From NCBI GenBank assembly GCA_019426215.1, contig CM033393.1, positions 7,536,046 to 7,600,045 of the forward strand: 64,000 nt of DNA, given 5' to 3'. The stretch is from Buddleja alternifolia. Lineage: Eukaryota > Streptophyta > Magnoliopsida > Lamiales > Scrophulariaceae. Shown here piece after piece: positions 35,690 to 47,380 of this stretch. Each line of letters opens with the position of its first letter. The first letter of the stretch is position 1. The notes under the pieces were generated by a model. It saw only the letters and a list, made by a program, of their open reading frames with translations, was not told the DNA's origin and did not search any database. A program made the translations under genes and the position numbers.

Positions 35690-36560
35690 GAAATAAGGTT
35701 AGTAATCATGAATAATATTGATGTATAATATAACTAAAGCCATAAATGGAAATAAAGATAAATGTGATTCAACTCAAACAAAAGGAACAATTTATTCATT
35801 TGGTTGATCATTGAGGAATTAGAACAAACGAGTTAATAGCAACGTTCAAATCCCGTTGATTGCAAAATTTATCAGTTGGTTGCATTGTCATCAGCAAGTT
35901 GCTTTGTCATCGGCGGGTCATATTTAGTGGCTTTTGGGAGTTGGACTTCCGAAGTGATCTTCACCATATACATGTGACGGTGGACCCTCCACACGTATAA
36001 ATATACATGTGGATTGGAGATTATCGGGAATCCAACTTTCGGGAGCCACTAAGTATCACCCAGTACCAGCCATGTTAGTGAGCCACCTTGTCACCATTCC
36101 ATGTCAGCAAAAGTCCCCAAATTGAGTCAAATCAGAATGTTAATGGAATAGAACCAAAATCATGAAGTTCTGTCCTTGAGACGAAATGAGTTTTGTTGGT
36201 ATGTCAAACGATTTTGGTGAGATAAGAGAAATTTGTTAGATCAATATGATTGTTATAGCTGTCACTTTATATATTTTGATGAGGTGGCTTAATGACATCC
36301 AGATTGTCCATAAATCTCCATATAAAGAAGTCTTTTGCTATATTTTCTGTTACTTCTTTTTAATCATGTTAAGATTTTATTTCACATCTTTTATTTTTTC
36401 ATATCTTCTCCGATTTTTTACTTAAACTCAATAATTTTAATTCATAATTTTTCTATCAAGCTTTATTATTGCATATGAATCGAGTGTGCCTTACCAATTA
36501 GTTGTATATTTAAATCAGGACATATATAATTGCCCTTACCCTCACAATATTAATGCTACA
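35690..36560. repeat. Diverged direct repeat, unit A
   Basis: Matches 36785-38510 in order: gataaatgtgattca, cagttggttgc..tgtcat, accaaaaccatgaagtt, tcaggacatata...cttaccctcacaat. Unit B is longer because two MITEs sit in it. Confidence 0.7.
35915..36062. mobile_element. Small MITE in repeat unit A
   Basis: Inverted termini GGGTCATATTTAGTGGC... and ...GCCACTAAGTATCACCC, with inner complement gttggacttccga / tcgggaatccaac. It has no counterpart in unit B. Confidence 0.75.
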
Positions 36561-37189
36561 CCTTCTCCACGTACAGGTAAAAGTGTAAAGTTTACATAAT
36601 TTTTTGGGATAAAAACAGTGAGTCATCCAAACTTTTTGGGTCTCTATACTTTTTTTATAGAAATTGTTATTGTTTGCATTTTTGTTTTATCTAAAATACG
36701 CAAATTTTTTAAAAATATATATTTTAGCATTTTCTTTTGTCGGGATATTCGCCAAAATTCCATTACATGTGATCTTTTAAGGGCAAACTATTGAATAATA
36801 AGGTTAGTATTATAGAATAATGTTGATATATTATTATTATTATTATATAATTAAGCCATACAGGGATATAAGGATAAATGTGATTCATCAACTCAAACAA
36901 AATAGAACAATTTGTTCATTTGCTCGAGGAATCAAAGTCCATTTGGTAGCGAGGTTCAAATACCATTGGTTGGATTGGACAATTAATCAGTTGGTTGCCT
37001 TGTCATTATGCCACGGCAGGGAGCTGCCTTATCACCATGCCACATCAGCAAAAATCACCAATTTTATGGCTTTCCGGTGAATGTTATCCTCAAATCTGGT
37101 CAAATTAGAAAGTTAGTGGAATAAAACCAAAACCATGAAGTTACTTGTCCTTAGAATTAAATTGGCCAAAGTTAGTGGACCAAAGATGT

Positions 37190-37624
37190 TAGGCCATGTT
37201 TGCCTTAGTTTTCATATCGGTTTTTTCATTTTTATCTGAAAAAGAAAATAACACTTTACACTTTAATTAACTGAAAATATTCTCATTTTAATTTTCACTG
37301 TTACATTCCCAACAAATTTCAATTATTTTTTTAAAATAACATTTCACATCATTTTTCTCTCACTTTCTTATTATCACTTTTCTCTCTCATCTTATATTAT
37401 CTTTCTTTAACTCTTCTCTCTCATATTCTATCATCTAATCATTGCTTTTCAACATTTCACACATTGCCAATCACCAATTTCAACAATTTTCAAAAACACA
37501 ACCAAAAACACTTACTTTTTTCACTTTTTTTCACACGAAAGTTAAAAAAGTCATTCTTCGATACATTTTTTAGAATATCGATTATGTTGAAAATGAATTG
37601 AAAACATATCCAAACATAGCCTTA
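37190..37624. mobile_element. hAT-like MITE in intron 1
   Basis: Inverted termini TAGGCCATGTTTGCC... and ...CCAAACATAGCCTTA; same family as 14741 and 16425. Confidence 0.75.
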
Positions 37625-37639
37625 TTTTTTCCAGTAATT

Positions 37640-38056
37640 TAGGTTATGTTTGGCCATATTTTCAAGTATATTTTCTTGGGAATGTGAATTATTGATATTC
37701 GTGTGATAATATTGAATTTTATAGTATGTTTGGTTGTTTTAAAAAAATAGATGGAAGGAGTATTGATGTGATATAATAATAATAATATATTATTGCGATT
37801 TGATGCATGAAGTGATTGAGTTATTTATAAAGTGCAAGAAACAATATATTTGATAGAGGAGATAAAGTAATTAATAATGAGAACTAGTATGATATAATTG
37901 AAAATGTGTAATGATATATGTTTGTATGGAATAATATATAGTAGAAAATGAGAATAAGTATTTACTTGGAGAAAATAGGTTTGATTGTAAATTTTCATTT
38001 TCTGATCATGCAGAAAATGAAAATTCATTTTTGAAATATGGCCAAACATAACCTTA
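37640..38056. mobile_element. MITE, second family, in intron 1
   Basis: Inverted termini TAGGTTATGTTTGGCCATAT and ATATGGCCAAACATAACCTTA, a near-perfect match of over 20 bp. Confidence 0.8.
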
Positions 38057-38510
38057 GTGTCTCGGACAAGTAATTAAAGAGAGACTTAGAGAGCATTTGT
38101 TGGTATGATAGAGGGTTTTGGAGAGGAGAGAAATGTGTTTAGATAAATTGAGTGTTCATGCATCACACAAATATTATAGTGTTACCTCATATATTTGATG
38201 AGACGACTTAATAACAATAACTTGGTCCATAAAACCCCACATAAGAAAGTATATGCCTACATTTTTCTCCCTATTTCTTTTTAAACACGTAAATTTTATT
38301 TATCATCTCTTTGTTTCCTATTTTCTCGTTCTTATCATTATCTCTCTCCTTTTTACTTCAACTCAATATTTTGTGTTCAACAGTCTTTTTGTAAACTTAT
38401 TTTTGCATACACATTAAGCGGGCGTACCAACTGGTTATCTATCGAAATCAGGACATATAAATGCACTTACCCTCACAATAATTAATGATAATTTAATTTG
38501 GTATGTCACA

Positions 38511-38778
38511 TCTCCTATTTTATTTATTTATTTATATTAGTGGCTCGTTTACTTCTTTATATGTGATTGTACAATTATATTGATGGCTAGTCTGATTATT
38601 TGAGGTATTAGTATTATTTAATCAACCAAAAACATGCATACTTGGGTGTACTATTTTAAAATTTGAATTAAATCAAATTTATCAGTTAAAAAATTTATTC
38701 AGATCAAATTTACCTAAACACCCTTATGAAAGTCAAGAGAGAACATGTTGACTTCTTCATATCTTAATTCTATGTGAA
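38511..38778. other. Intron 1, non-coding
   Basis: Nothing recognised. Confidence 0.5.
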
Positions 38779-39031
38779 AGAGATTTATCCTTCACATTGA
38801 TCACTTTCTTCGCGGGGCTAATAGACCGGCGGATAGTCTAGCCAAACCAAAACTTAATGCAGTACTCATCAATATTATGTTGCTCACCAACGACTTGTTA
38901 GATGTGCTTGTCCAAGACAGAAATGGTGTTCAATGGCCTAGAGTTGTTAGACAGGAACCAGCATGTCAGGATAATCTGTTAGGGTAGCCCCTTCTCCCCG
39001 TTAAAAAAAAAAAAGAGAGAGAGATTTATCC
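38779..39031 (+). mobile_element. 5'-truncated LINE tail with poly(A) and target duplication
   Basis: One frame reads HIDHFLRGANRPADSLAKPK, the end of the RNase H domain of plant LINEs, then ...LLGstop, cccttctccccgtt and a 12-base A run. It is flanked by AGAGATTTATCC at 38779-38790 and 39020-39031. Confidence 0.8.
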
Positions 39032-39689
39032 TCCATTGACAAACTTTGAGGTGTTTCAATCTCAAACCAGAACAGTTCTGAAATTAAAGGAGTCAAATAG
39101 AAACTGAAATTTGATGGGTTATAAATTCGACCCGAGTAAACGTTTCATTTGGCTTTGAAACGGCTAATCCCTTCCTGAATTGCTCGTCCACTGAATTAAG
39201 GTGATCGATCGGTTTCTTCAATTGCATCTACTTATGAGAGGGTAAGTTAACTCACATCACAAAGAAGGTAAACATGCACCAAAAGATCGAGGACAAAAGC
39301 AGACCATATTATTGGAAAATACATCCCCTAGCTAAAAATCAATTATATAATTTTATGGTCTGAAAATACAAAAAGCAAAAGGAAATCAGCAACATGTTGG
39401 TGAACGATACCTTCATATTGAAGATGAGCTATATTATCCGACAGAGGCGATGATTTTCTTTCTCAGGATACCCTTTTGCCTCTGTTAAAATTCTGCTTAG
39501 AGTGTGCTGGGGACATACTAGTAATTTTGAAGATTTTTTTGGGGATATATTGGTCTTTTACGCCAGCAAGCGTCTCATAGGCCTATTAATACCACCTCAA
39601 AAGGTCGTGGTATGTCGCTGTTAAAAAAAATAAAAAGTGTGGTAGTAGGTCTTATCCGACAAAAAGGGCCCCGTTCAAATCTTCTGTTA
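39032..39689. other. Intron 1, non-coding
   Basis: No gene or clear repeat. Confidence 0.5.
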
Positions 39690-39878
39690 CACATCCCGTA
39701 TTATACTTTCTATTACATGTATAGATATGTGACAAATGTATACACGGGTGGATAGAATGTAGAGAGGAAAAATTATATAATGTGGATAAAAGTCTGAGAT
39801 TTCTCTCTCTACATCCTAACTATCTGGGTATACATTTGTCACACATCTATGCGTGTAATAAGAAGTGTAACACACATA
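39690..39878. repeat. Fold-back repeat in intron 1
   Basis: gttacacatcccgtattata... pairs with ...gtgtaataagaagtgtaac, and atgtgacaaatgtataca with gtatacatttgtcacacat. Confidence 0.7.
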
Positions 39879-40190
39879 CATAACAAAAGATCCGAATTGG
39901 TTGGGTACCAGGCTCAGCTTTTGTTCAAGGGTCTCGTTCATTGAAGTATACATGGTACTAGCTTAGATAAATTAGTCAATACAGCCTAATGAGTAGAAGT
40001 AAACAAGCCCTAAGTGTATAAAATTACTATAACTTTTATATTCAAGGAAAAAACATTATAAAGGTAACATGCATAAATAGAATAGGAGATAAAACAACAA
40101 TTAAAATACAAGATTCAGACTGTAATTGTATGTAACGAACGCATGCATAAAATTATGGAAATAATTAACATGACATATATGTACGCATAC

Positions 40191-40384
40191 GCATGGGTGA
40201 TGGTGTCGAGTTCCAAGAAATGGTCTTCGCAGCCACAACCAGTGATTTCAAGCTCGGGGCCGAAACGAATGGCTGCTCCGACTTCCTTAGCCCTAGAAAT
40301 GGATTCCTTTATGTTCTTCATGTTGCAATCGAAGTCCATTGCCCATTGCTTCAGGCTACAAGTAGCAACCTTCAAAAGCCTCAT
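40191..40384 (-). CDS. NAD+ synthetase exon 1 (start codon)
   Basis: ATG at 40384; [20 protein letters not shown] is the typical start of plant NAD synthetase. It includes GPELE with the amidase catalytic Glu and ends [12 protein letters not shown] at a GTATGC donor in phase 2, matching exon 2 at 25157. The intron after it is 15,033 bp. Confidence 0.95.
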
Positions 40385-40486
40385 CTTCGATGAATATAAT
40401 TGAGAGTGAGAGTTTATTATGGAAAGAATGAGCAGTTAGCTATAAATACACAACACTTTTTGATTAACATTTCCTTGCAGCTAGCG

Positions 40487-40520
<34 letters not shown>
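40385..40520 (-). promoter_or_regulatory. Probable proximal promoter and 5' leader of NAD+ synthetase
   Basis: Minus-strand TATTTATA at 40441-40448 lies about 57 bp upstream of the ATG, close for a TATA box, so the assignment is weak. A long TA microsatellite follows at 40497-40523. Confidence 0.3.
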
Positions 40521-40523
<3 letters not shown>

Positions 40524-40527
<4 letters not shown>

Positions 40528-40978
40528 AATTAAAGGAATAATTACACTTGTACCCCTGAGGTATTGTCTAATTACAAAAAAAATTTTAATTCAATAAATT
40601 ATATCTAACATCTTATTGCTTGATTTCTTGGTGTAAAGTTGAATGAAAAATGTAAAATGGCCTAAATGTCATTACGGAATATTAAAAAAAAATTGAAAAA
40701 ATGAAGGAAAAAAAGGCTGAATTATCATGTTTCCTTTTGTATCTCTAGATTTACTTCTTTTTATGTCTTTTTTGCTGATCCCATTCCTTCTTTTGTCATA
40801 TTTTTTCCCTGTCAAATGAAACGACATTGTTTGGGTTATCTTCAGAAAATTTGTGACCACACATTAACACGCTATCATTCTCTCTCCCCATCTTTTATCT
40901 AAAACCACACGTTAACGCGGTACCCTTACGGAAACCTCTTCCCCCAATTTTTTTTTACTGGATCTCTCTCCACGCTCT
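40524..40978. other. Intergenic, non-coding
   Basis: No gene. It contains poly-A/T tracts and a half fold-back motif ataattacacttgtacccctg. Confidence 0.5.
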
Positions 40979-41418
40979 CACTACAATAAAAAATAATATT
41001 AGTGACAAAATTTAAAGTGATAATATTAAATTTGTCACTATATATACATAATGAATGATAATAATTTCGACTTTGTCACAATAAAAATTTTTAGTGACAA
41101 GAGTTTTTTTAAAGTTGTCACTATTGACAATTAGTGACACATGTATAGTGACAATACAAATAGAGTGACAATTATAATTGTTGTTATTAAGTTGTCACTA
41201 AAGGTGTATCACTAATTGTCAATAGTGACAACTTTCTATTCATTAATCACCAAAAATGACAACTTCTATGCAAATCTTGTCACTATTAAACATGAAAAGC
41301 TTAATTTTGTGACAAAAAATTTCAAAACAAAAATTTTGTCATAAAAAACTTATAATTAGTGACAACTTTGAAATTGTCACTTGACATTTTGACACTAATA
41401 TCATAATTTTTTGTAGTG
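40979..41418. mobile_element. CACTA-type MITE, complete, TSD TCT
   Basis: Starts CACTACAATAAAAAATAATA and ends with its complement ...TTTTTTGTAGTG. Flanked by TCT at 40976-40978 and 41419-41421. The interior has many gtgacaa / ttgtcac motifs in both orientations. Confidence 0.88.
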
Positions 41419-41959
41419 TCTATCATCTCTCCTTCAACAAACACAGATCTCATCAACAAAAACTCTGATCCACGCTCAAAAAAAGGTAAAGCTATGTTTG
41501 GTTATGTTTTGATATTTTGGTGAGAATTTTTTGGTAAACGTGCAAATTTGGTGAGATTGTGTTTGATTTTATTCTGAAAGGTGATTTTTTAGTGTATTTT
41601 TTGGTGAAATAGTGTTTGGTTTTATTTTGAAAGAGAACAAAAATTACTCTAACAGTCAAATCATGTAAATGTTTGTATGTTAAAAATTAGTTAATAATTA
41701 GAATTATAATATAATATTGAATTTATAATATTATTATATAAATGAATGTATGTATATATATATATATATATTTATCATTTTATTAATAAAATTAAATTAC
41801 GTGCGTGTATATATATATATATATTGGTTTATGTATATATAAAAATATATACCATATGTGTGTACACATATTCATTCATCACCCTCTCTATCTCCGTTAT
41901 ACTTCCACACACAATTACATAGCTAAAACTCATTTTTCATCTATGGATACAACGAATAT
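41419..41959. other. Intergenic, AT-rich
   Basis: TA arrays near 41756-41824; no gene. Confidence 0.5.
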
Positions 41960-42847
41960 GGAAAATTTTATTTTTGGTCCCCCAATTACATGTTCCTCAA
42001 ATATAGTCCCTAAACTACCACATTTTCATCAAATGTGGTCCCTACATCTAATTTTTCATTAAATTGAAAATTGTTGGGGTTAATTGAAATGTCAAAAATT
42101 ATATGTTGCACACTAGAGCACAACTTTTTTCATCAGTTGCACAATTGTACAACTAATTTATTGTACAATTTGTAGTTATCTCTCAGTTGTACGAATCCCT
42201 CTAATTTCTCCCACAAACCCACATAATATCATATTTTTAGAGTCGCTTCAAACAAATGACTTATCCACTTTTCTCATTTTTTTACAAATCGTGATTGAAG
42301 CAACAAGATAGATATTAACAAATTTGTATCCACTCTCTCTCCCTCCCTCTGAAATCATATTTTGGATTTGTATATATTATCTTAGTCCTCTCTACTTTTC
42401 TTAGTTTTTGTTATTTATTCTATCTTTGATGATTTTTCATATTGTTTTTGTTTAGTTTGCAAAGTCTCTTTACGGTGATGGAATCAAAATTACCATTAAA
42501 AAGAGACAAGAAAGCATCAAAGAGCAATAATAAATTGCTATTTCAATCTTCAAATTTAAAAAATTATGATAAAAGAGTGAAATTTGTTAATTATTATTTC
42601 TTGAGTGAAAATTATCAAAGTTTGTGCTTTCGGTGCAAAATGTAATTTTTGACATTTCAATTAACCCTAATAGTTATCAATTTGATGAAAAATTAGACGG
42701 GGAGACCACATTTGATGAAAATATGGTAGTTTAAGGACTATATTTGATGAGCGGTGTAACCAGGAGACCAAAATCAGATCGGCGTATAACTGGGGGACCA
42801 AAAATGAATTTGGCGTATAATTGGGGGACCAAAAATAAAATTTTTCC
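41960..42847. mobile_element. Inverted-repeat DNA element, about 0.89 kb
   Basis: The arms ggaaaattttatttttggtc... and ...gaccaaaaataaaatttttcc are complements that extend about 150 bp with gaps. The right arm contains a short internal repeat (ggcgtataa ctgggggacca). No transposase. Confidence 0.75.
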
Positions 42848-43709
42848 TAATATATATATATAGCTCACACATATAAATATACATGTTTATATACATACAT
42901 TCATATTTTAATCCTCACAGCAATTAACCCATTTTTCAGAAAAAGAGCAAAATGAATATGTTGAATTTCAAGAAAACACAGAGTGTCGAGACAAATTTAA
43001 GAGAATTCAGTTCTTCTTCTTTTTCTTTTTTTGTGAAATTAAGATATTTGGTTTACAGTTTTCAAGGTATTAAATATCGATATCGGTATAGATTTCAGGG
43101 TAGTAAATTAACGAGAATTTCAGTGGAAATTTTGGAGATACTTTAAATTTTGGTTTTGATTCTAAAAAAATCATGAAATTTATAGAAATAATTGAGAATT
43201 TTAAATGAAACTTTGGATAACTTTAGTTAAAACAATTATGTATCTTTTGCATTAATAATACCGTATATATCAAATATATATAGTGAGTACTTTTGTTATT
43301 AATTATGATTAAAACATGTTGCAGAAATATATAATAAGTTGAATTTTATAGTAAAATAATAACTAAGAACTCCATTAAAGTAAAAGATATATAATTTCGA
43401 TAAAGTATATTTTTTGAAACCATATATATGACTTTTAGGATGATCATGTAAGTGTGGTCCCAAAGAAATAACAATAATATTTTAAATTAACTTTTATGTA
43501 ATAAAACTAAACATTAAATATTTGAAGAAAATATAGATAATTTAATATTACTTTAAATTTCGAGAAATTCTGGGTTTCGTTGAAATCTAGGAAAATTTCG
43601 GGTTTCGGTTAAACTTTTGGTGGATATTTTACAAAATATTTCTAATATTATTTGAAATTCCGGGAAATTTCAAATTTCACGTAAAATTTCGGTGGATATT
43701 TTACAAATC

Positions 43710-44440
43710 ACTTGTCGGCTTCTGGATCACTCTCCTCCCGACAGTAGATTCCTTCGCCTATTATTCTACCCTATGAGAAAAGACTCCGCTTGAGAGGGAA
43801 AGACGGCTACTCTGTGTATTGAATCTTTTCCAGTCTAGAGACTGGCGGAAAAGTACATAAGGAGTGAGAAAGAAAAACTTGGTTACGGAAACCGAAGATT
43901 GCTACAACAGCTATATTAAGCAGGAATGCCCATAGCGACAATGATTGATCCTTCTTCCTTCTCTTATTAGTCGTTGAGTTCGGCGGACCCCGTGAAGTTG
44001 TTGAGATTCACGGTTGAAAGTCCTTGTGTAGACTATTCGATTGTTGATTCTATTCCCTAGCCAGGTCGAATCTGCCCTTTCTCCTCCATAGCCCCTTAGT
44101 TCACGATCCAGGAAAGCAAGAAAGGGGGCTCTAGGGGTTGCATTCTGGCTTCATTGGCGTGAGTTTCTTAGTGTTAGATAGGGATCTAACTAGTGTCACT
44201 TGCTTGATCACTTCGGTGAGGGCCCCTCAATAAGCCGTTCCTCCAGCTTTCGAATATGGGATCGAAGATTTGGATGAGGCTTCGGAGGCCTTGTTTCATC
44301 AACCCCAAATCTATCATCTGAAAGCTGCTCAATGGATCGCCCCGGCGGGGTCGCTCAGTCGCTCCTGGTGTTTCATCGGAAGACCTGGCCGATGCAATCG
44401 AGAGAGTGAGAGGAACTGGACTTGGCGGATGAATGCATGG
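43710..44440. other. GC-rich insert of probable mitochondrial origin (NUMT-like)
   Basis: About 730 bp near 48% GC between arms that are near 25% GC, with abrupt edges. The texture (ctttctcctccatagcccct, aagaaagggggctctagggg) is that of plant mitochondrial intergenic DNA. No gene is recognised in it. The origin is my inference from composition and style only. Confidence 0.5.
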
Positions 44441-44689
44441 AAATAATTGAAAGTGAGATGTCGTTTTGGGACTTCTAAGAAACCCAAAATTTTGATATTT
44501 TGGTGAAAATTTAAGATCATGCTCTTATGACTTGTGATATAGAACTTGATTTTGACACATAAACCTTTGTCAATTAAAATTGTGACACCTAGAAATACTT
44601 TGACTATTATCATTTTCAAAATAGTATCTACGTGCATGGTCATTAATTTCCTTCAATATCATGAAAATTTGACCGAATTTTTGGATTGT
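44441..44689. other. Spacer between insert and right arm
   Basis: AT-rich non-coding; nothing recognised. Confidence 0.4.
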
Positions 44690-45515
44690 CGGCCAGCTCA
44701 AAGAGAAATTGCACTTTCAATCCAATTTTGCAGAATATCTATCGCAATTTCGATCGAAACCCAAAATTTTTAGAAATCTTAATTGAAACTCAAAATTTCT
44801 CAAAATTTGAAAATAATACTAAAGTATTTTGCAGAATATCCACCGAAATTTTGTCCGAAACTCAAAATTTTTCAAAATTTAAAATAATATTTAATTTTTT
44901 CAAAATGTCAATATTTTGGATTTAAAAATAAAATTTAAATTGTTCCACACCTACCAACCCTTCACCTCTACCACACACACGTCTCTTTCTATCTAAATCC
45001 CCCGAAAGAAAAAAAAATTTGTTGCATTATTTAAGTACAAAATCATAATTATTTCATATTCTCGTGATAGGTTTTAGTCATATTATTTAATAAGACCCAC
45101 TATACATATATCACATATAGTATATTATTAATGTAAAAAATGCACAATTATAATAATTGAAATTACACAAAATTTTATTGTAAATTCCTAAAGATTTTTA
45201 CAAATTTAAAATCGAAATCGAAATTTTGGATATCCCCAAAAATTCCATCAAAATTTCTATAAATTTACAACCCAACACTGGGATTTTAGACCTTGTTTAC
45301 ATGCAGGTGGTCCATTCAATCTGCACGGTACTCCTCAATTAATAATTTTCGTCTCTACGGCGTGCACCATGTGCGAGTCTTAATCTCAATTCATAACCTG
45401 TCAGCTCCAACGCTACCATCAAAGCTTGCGTTTCAAAACTACCAAGTTTCTCTATGGGAAAGTTCTGTACTGTGCCCGCATTTATTGTGAATGATCAAAT
45501 TAACTATACCGATGC

Positions 45516-45994
45516 ACTGGGACAATTATTTTTTCAATCCGTTAACTTGACCTCCCTTGCGTTTTAGTTTTTTACGTTATCGCATTGCAAAATTGATCCG
45601 TTATCTTCGGACTTTTGTAATTTTAATCCATTTGTGCTTATAAAATTGGTAAATTTAATTCGTAGCATAGTCTCTCTCAAAATACATAATCCCCCTCAAA
45701 ATGGTATCCGGAAGACGAACTAACCGGTAAAAACAAAAACTTGGAATATCCGGTGATACGGCTGTCAAGCAAAGGTATGAATTTATGAAAATCGACTTTT
45801 ATTTCGGAAGCATGTTGGGCTTGATTTATTTGTGGGGACTATGCCACGGACTAAATTTACAAATTTTATAAGCACAAAAGGACTAAAATTACAAAAAGTC
45901 CGAAGATAACGGATCAATTTTTTCAATGCGTCAACTTAAAGGATTAAAACGTAATGGAGGCCAAGTTAACGGACTAAAAAAATAATTTTTCCCC
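45516..45994. mobile_element. Inverted-repeat element, about 0.48 kb
   Basis: gggacaattattttttcaatccgttaac... pairs with ...gttaacggactaaaaaaataattttt. The inner arms (gatccgttatcttcggactt / aagtccgaagataacggatc) are perfect complements. Confidence 0.85.
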
Positions 45995-46530
45995 TATGCA
46001 ATTGAGGTGAGTCCATTTGTTCTTATAATCTAACTATTCTTCCTGTTGTGTAAGCATCTTCAAACGTGATCGAGATAAGATTTTGATGGTCATACTCATC
46101 TTGGCAAAGAGGGGTAATTACTTGGGCTGGTTGTACATGCGTGGTAGGCATTTGGTGAACGTTGCATTTAAAATACTTAATTTTTGTAGTCATTGTGTAT
46201 TCTTTGTCATAAGAGCGCAACAATCGTTAGTTTTGAGCGAGCGAGTTGATTTCCAGAAGTGATTGCCAAACTAACGTTAGAGCTTGTCAGCCATAGGCTT
46301 TAGGATGAACTTGGGGTACAATGTTCAAATCAAAGTGATCCGGAGGATTTGGAAAATTACATGAATGTAAACCCTAGTATATTGGTTTTATTAATTTTTT
46401 GTGCTGCTAGTTAGTATGTTATCTAGCTTGGTGCAAAGAATCTCCTTTTGTGCGCTTTGTTGTATTTGTTTATTATTGTTTCTTATTATCTTAATGCAAT
46501 TTGAAATTCTCCAAAAAAAAAAAAAAAAAA
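45995..46530 (+). other. Possible retroposed sequence ending in poly(A)
   Basis: Ends ...gcaatttgaaattctcc followed by a run of about 19 A at 46513. This resembles a LINE or processed-transcript tail, but no coding domain is recognised. Confidence 0.3.
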
Positions 46531-47149
46531 TTAATGTACCGCGGGTGAATAATTATACTGCCAAAGACTATATACAATTAAAGATATTGGGATAATCAAC
46601 TCCAATAGTTTCAATTCATCTTAGAATCATCCTCCAAATGAGGGTATTTGAGCATACATGTCAAGTTTTTATAATTGGCAAAAACACATTTTTAATTTCT
46701 TAAAGAGCTTATCAATGACTCAAGTGACAAAGCTGAGATTTTAAAGCAACAGATTATGAATTTGAGTCCGTCAAAGCCATGTAGATAGTGGTTGCTCATG
46801 TACATCGTAATTGATTTATTAATAAAAAATAATTTTTAATAGAAGATTGAGGATAGATAATTATTAATTTGTTGCAACTTGATATTCTAATATAATAATG
46901 TAATGACGTTGCTATAAAGATATAATTCTTAAAGCATCAATTATATTTTATTAACTTTTCTCATACATTTACGAGTTACGACAATGGAAATAGGTGGAGA
47001 ATAACCAACAAAGTTTAGAGCTAGTATTGCTCACAGGTTGAAAACGAGATTAAACTCTGCGAGATCTAATATATATTCTCTTGCCTTTCAATAGGTTTGT
47101 GGTAATTGGTAACTATTCGCATTAATAAAAAATATCAAGTTATAAAATT
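46531..47149. other. Intergenic, non-coding
   Basis: Nothing recognised. Confidence 0.5.
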
Positions 47150-47380
47150 AAAATTGTCATTAATTATAATTTTTTATCATTTGTTTTATAACTAAAATAA
47201 ATCTTTTATATTTGGTAGTAACAAGATTTATATAAAAATTGTCACTTTTAATAATTAGTGACAAGGAAAAAGTTGTCTTAATTGACAATGAGTGAGACAC
47301 AATTATACTTGATAATCTATTTGTGTTATTACTATACACGTGTCACAATTGTCAATAGTGACAACCAAAATTGTTAGAAA
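47150..47380. repeat. Remnant of the gtgacaa MITE family
   Basis: aaaattgtcactttta, taattagtgacaagg, gtcaatagtgacaacc and related motifs match the interior of the CACTA MITE at 40979-41418; the CACTA ends are lost. Confidence 0.55.

Larger units (their letters stand above)
36785..38510. repeat. Diverged direct repeat, unit B
   Basis: Counterpart of 35690-36560, split by the two MITEs at 37190-37624 and 37640-38056. Confidence 0.7.
15346..40384 (-). pseudogene. Glutamine-dependent NAD+ synthetase gene, nine exons, disrupted
   Basis: Nine exons are placed by GT-AG junctions and by the plant NAD synthetase order: 40384-40191, 25157-24852, 24340-24117, 23968-23865, 22974-22840, 18758-18590, 17840-17706, 17609-17471 and 15522-15346. 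Together they equal about 528 residues of a family protein of about 725. The N-terminal amidase half keeps the Glu of GPELE, the Lys of RPKMW and the Cys of VCEEL. The synthetase half keeps the [11 protein letters not shown]-pyrophosphatase loop. The enzyme makes NAD+ from deamido-NAD+, ATP and glutamine-derived ammonia in the cytosol. Exon 7 has lost one G, and exon 9 has lost one G and gained one T. The last 200 or so residues are not in the window. Either it is a pseudogene, or homopolymer errors and distant exons hide a working gene. Confidence 0.88.
43060..45280. mobile_element. Long inverted-repeat (fold-back/MULE-like) element with GC-rich insert
   Basis: Left arm 43060-43709 and right arm about 44690-45280 share inverted tracts such as tttcggtggatattttac and aatatccaccgaaattt. 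Similar short tracts repeat within each arm. The centre is a foreign-looking GC-rich insert. Confidence 0.5.

Noticed and set aside
40143..40403. 86-codon plus-strand open frame
   Set aside because: Antisense to NAD synthetase exon 1, whose minus-strand reading matches the family.
44329..44643. 104-codon minus-strand open frame
   Set aside because: Spans the edge of the GC-rich organelle-like insert; no domain and no splice context.
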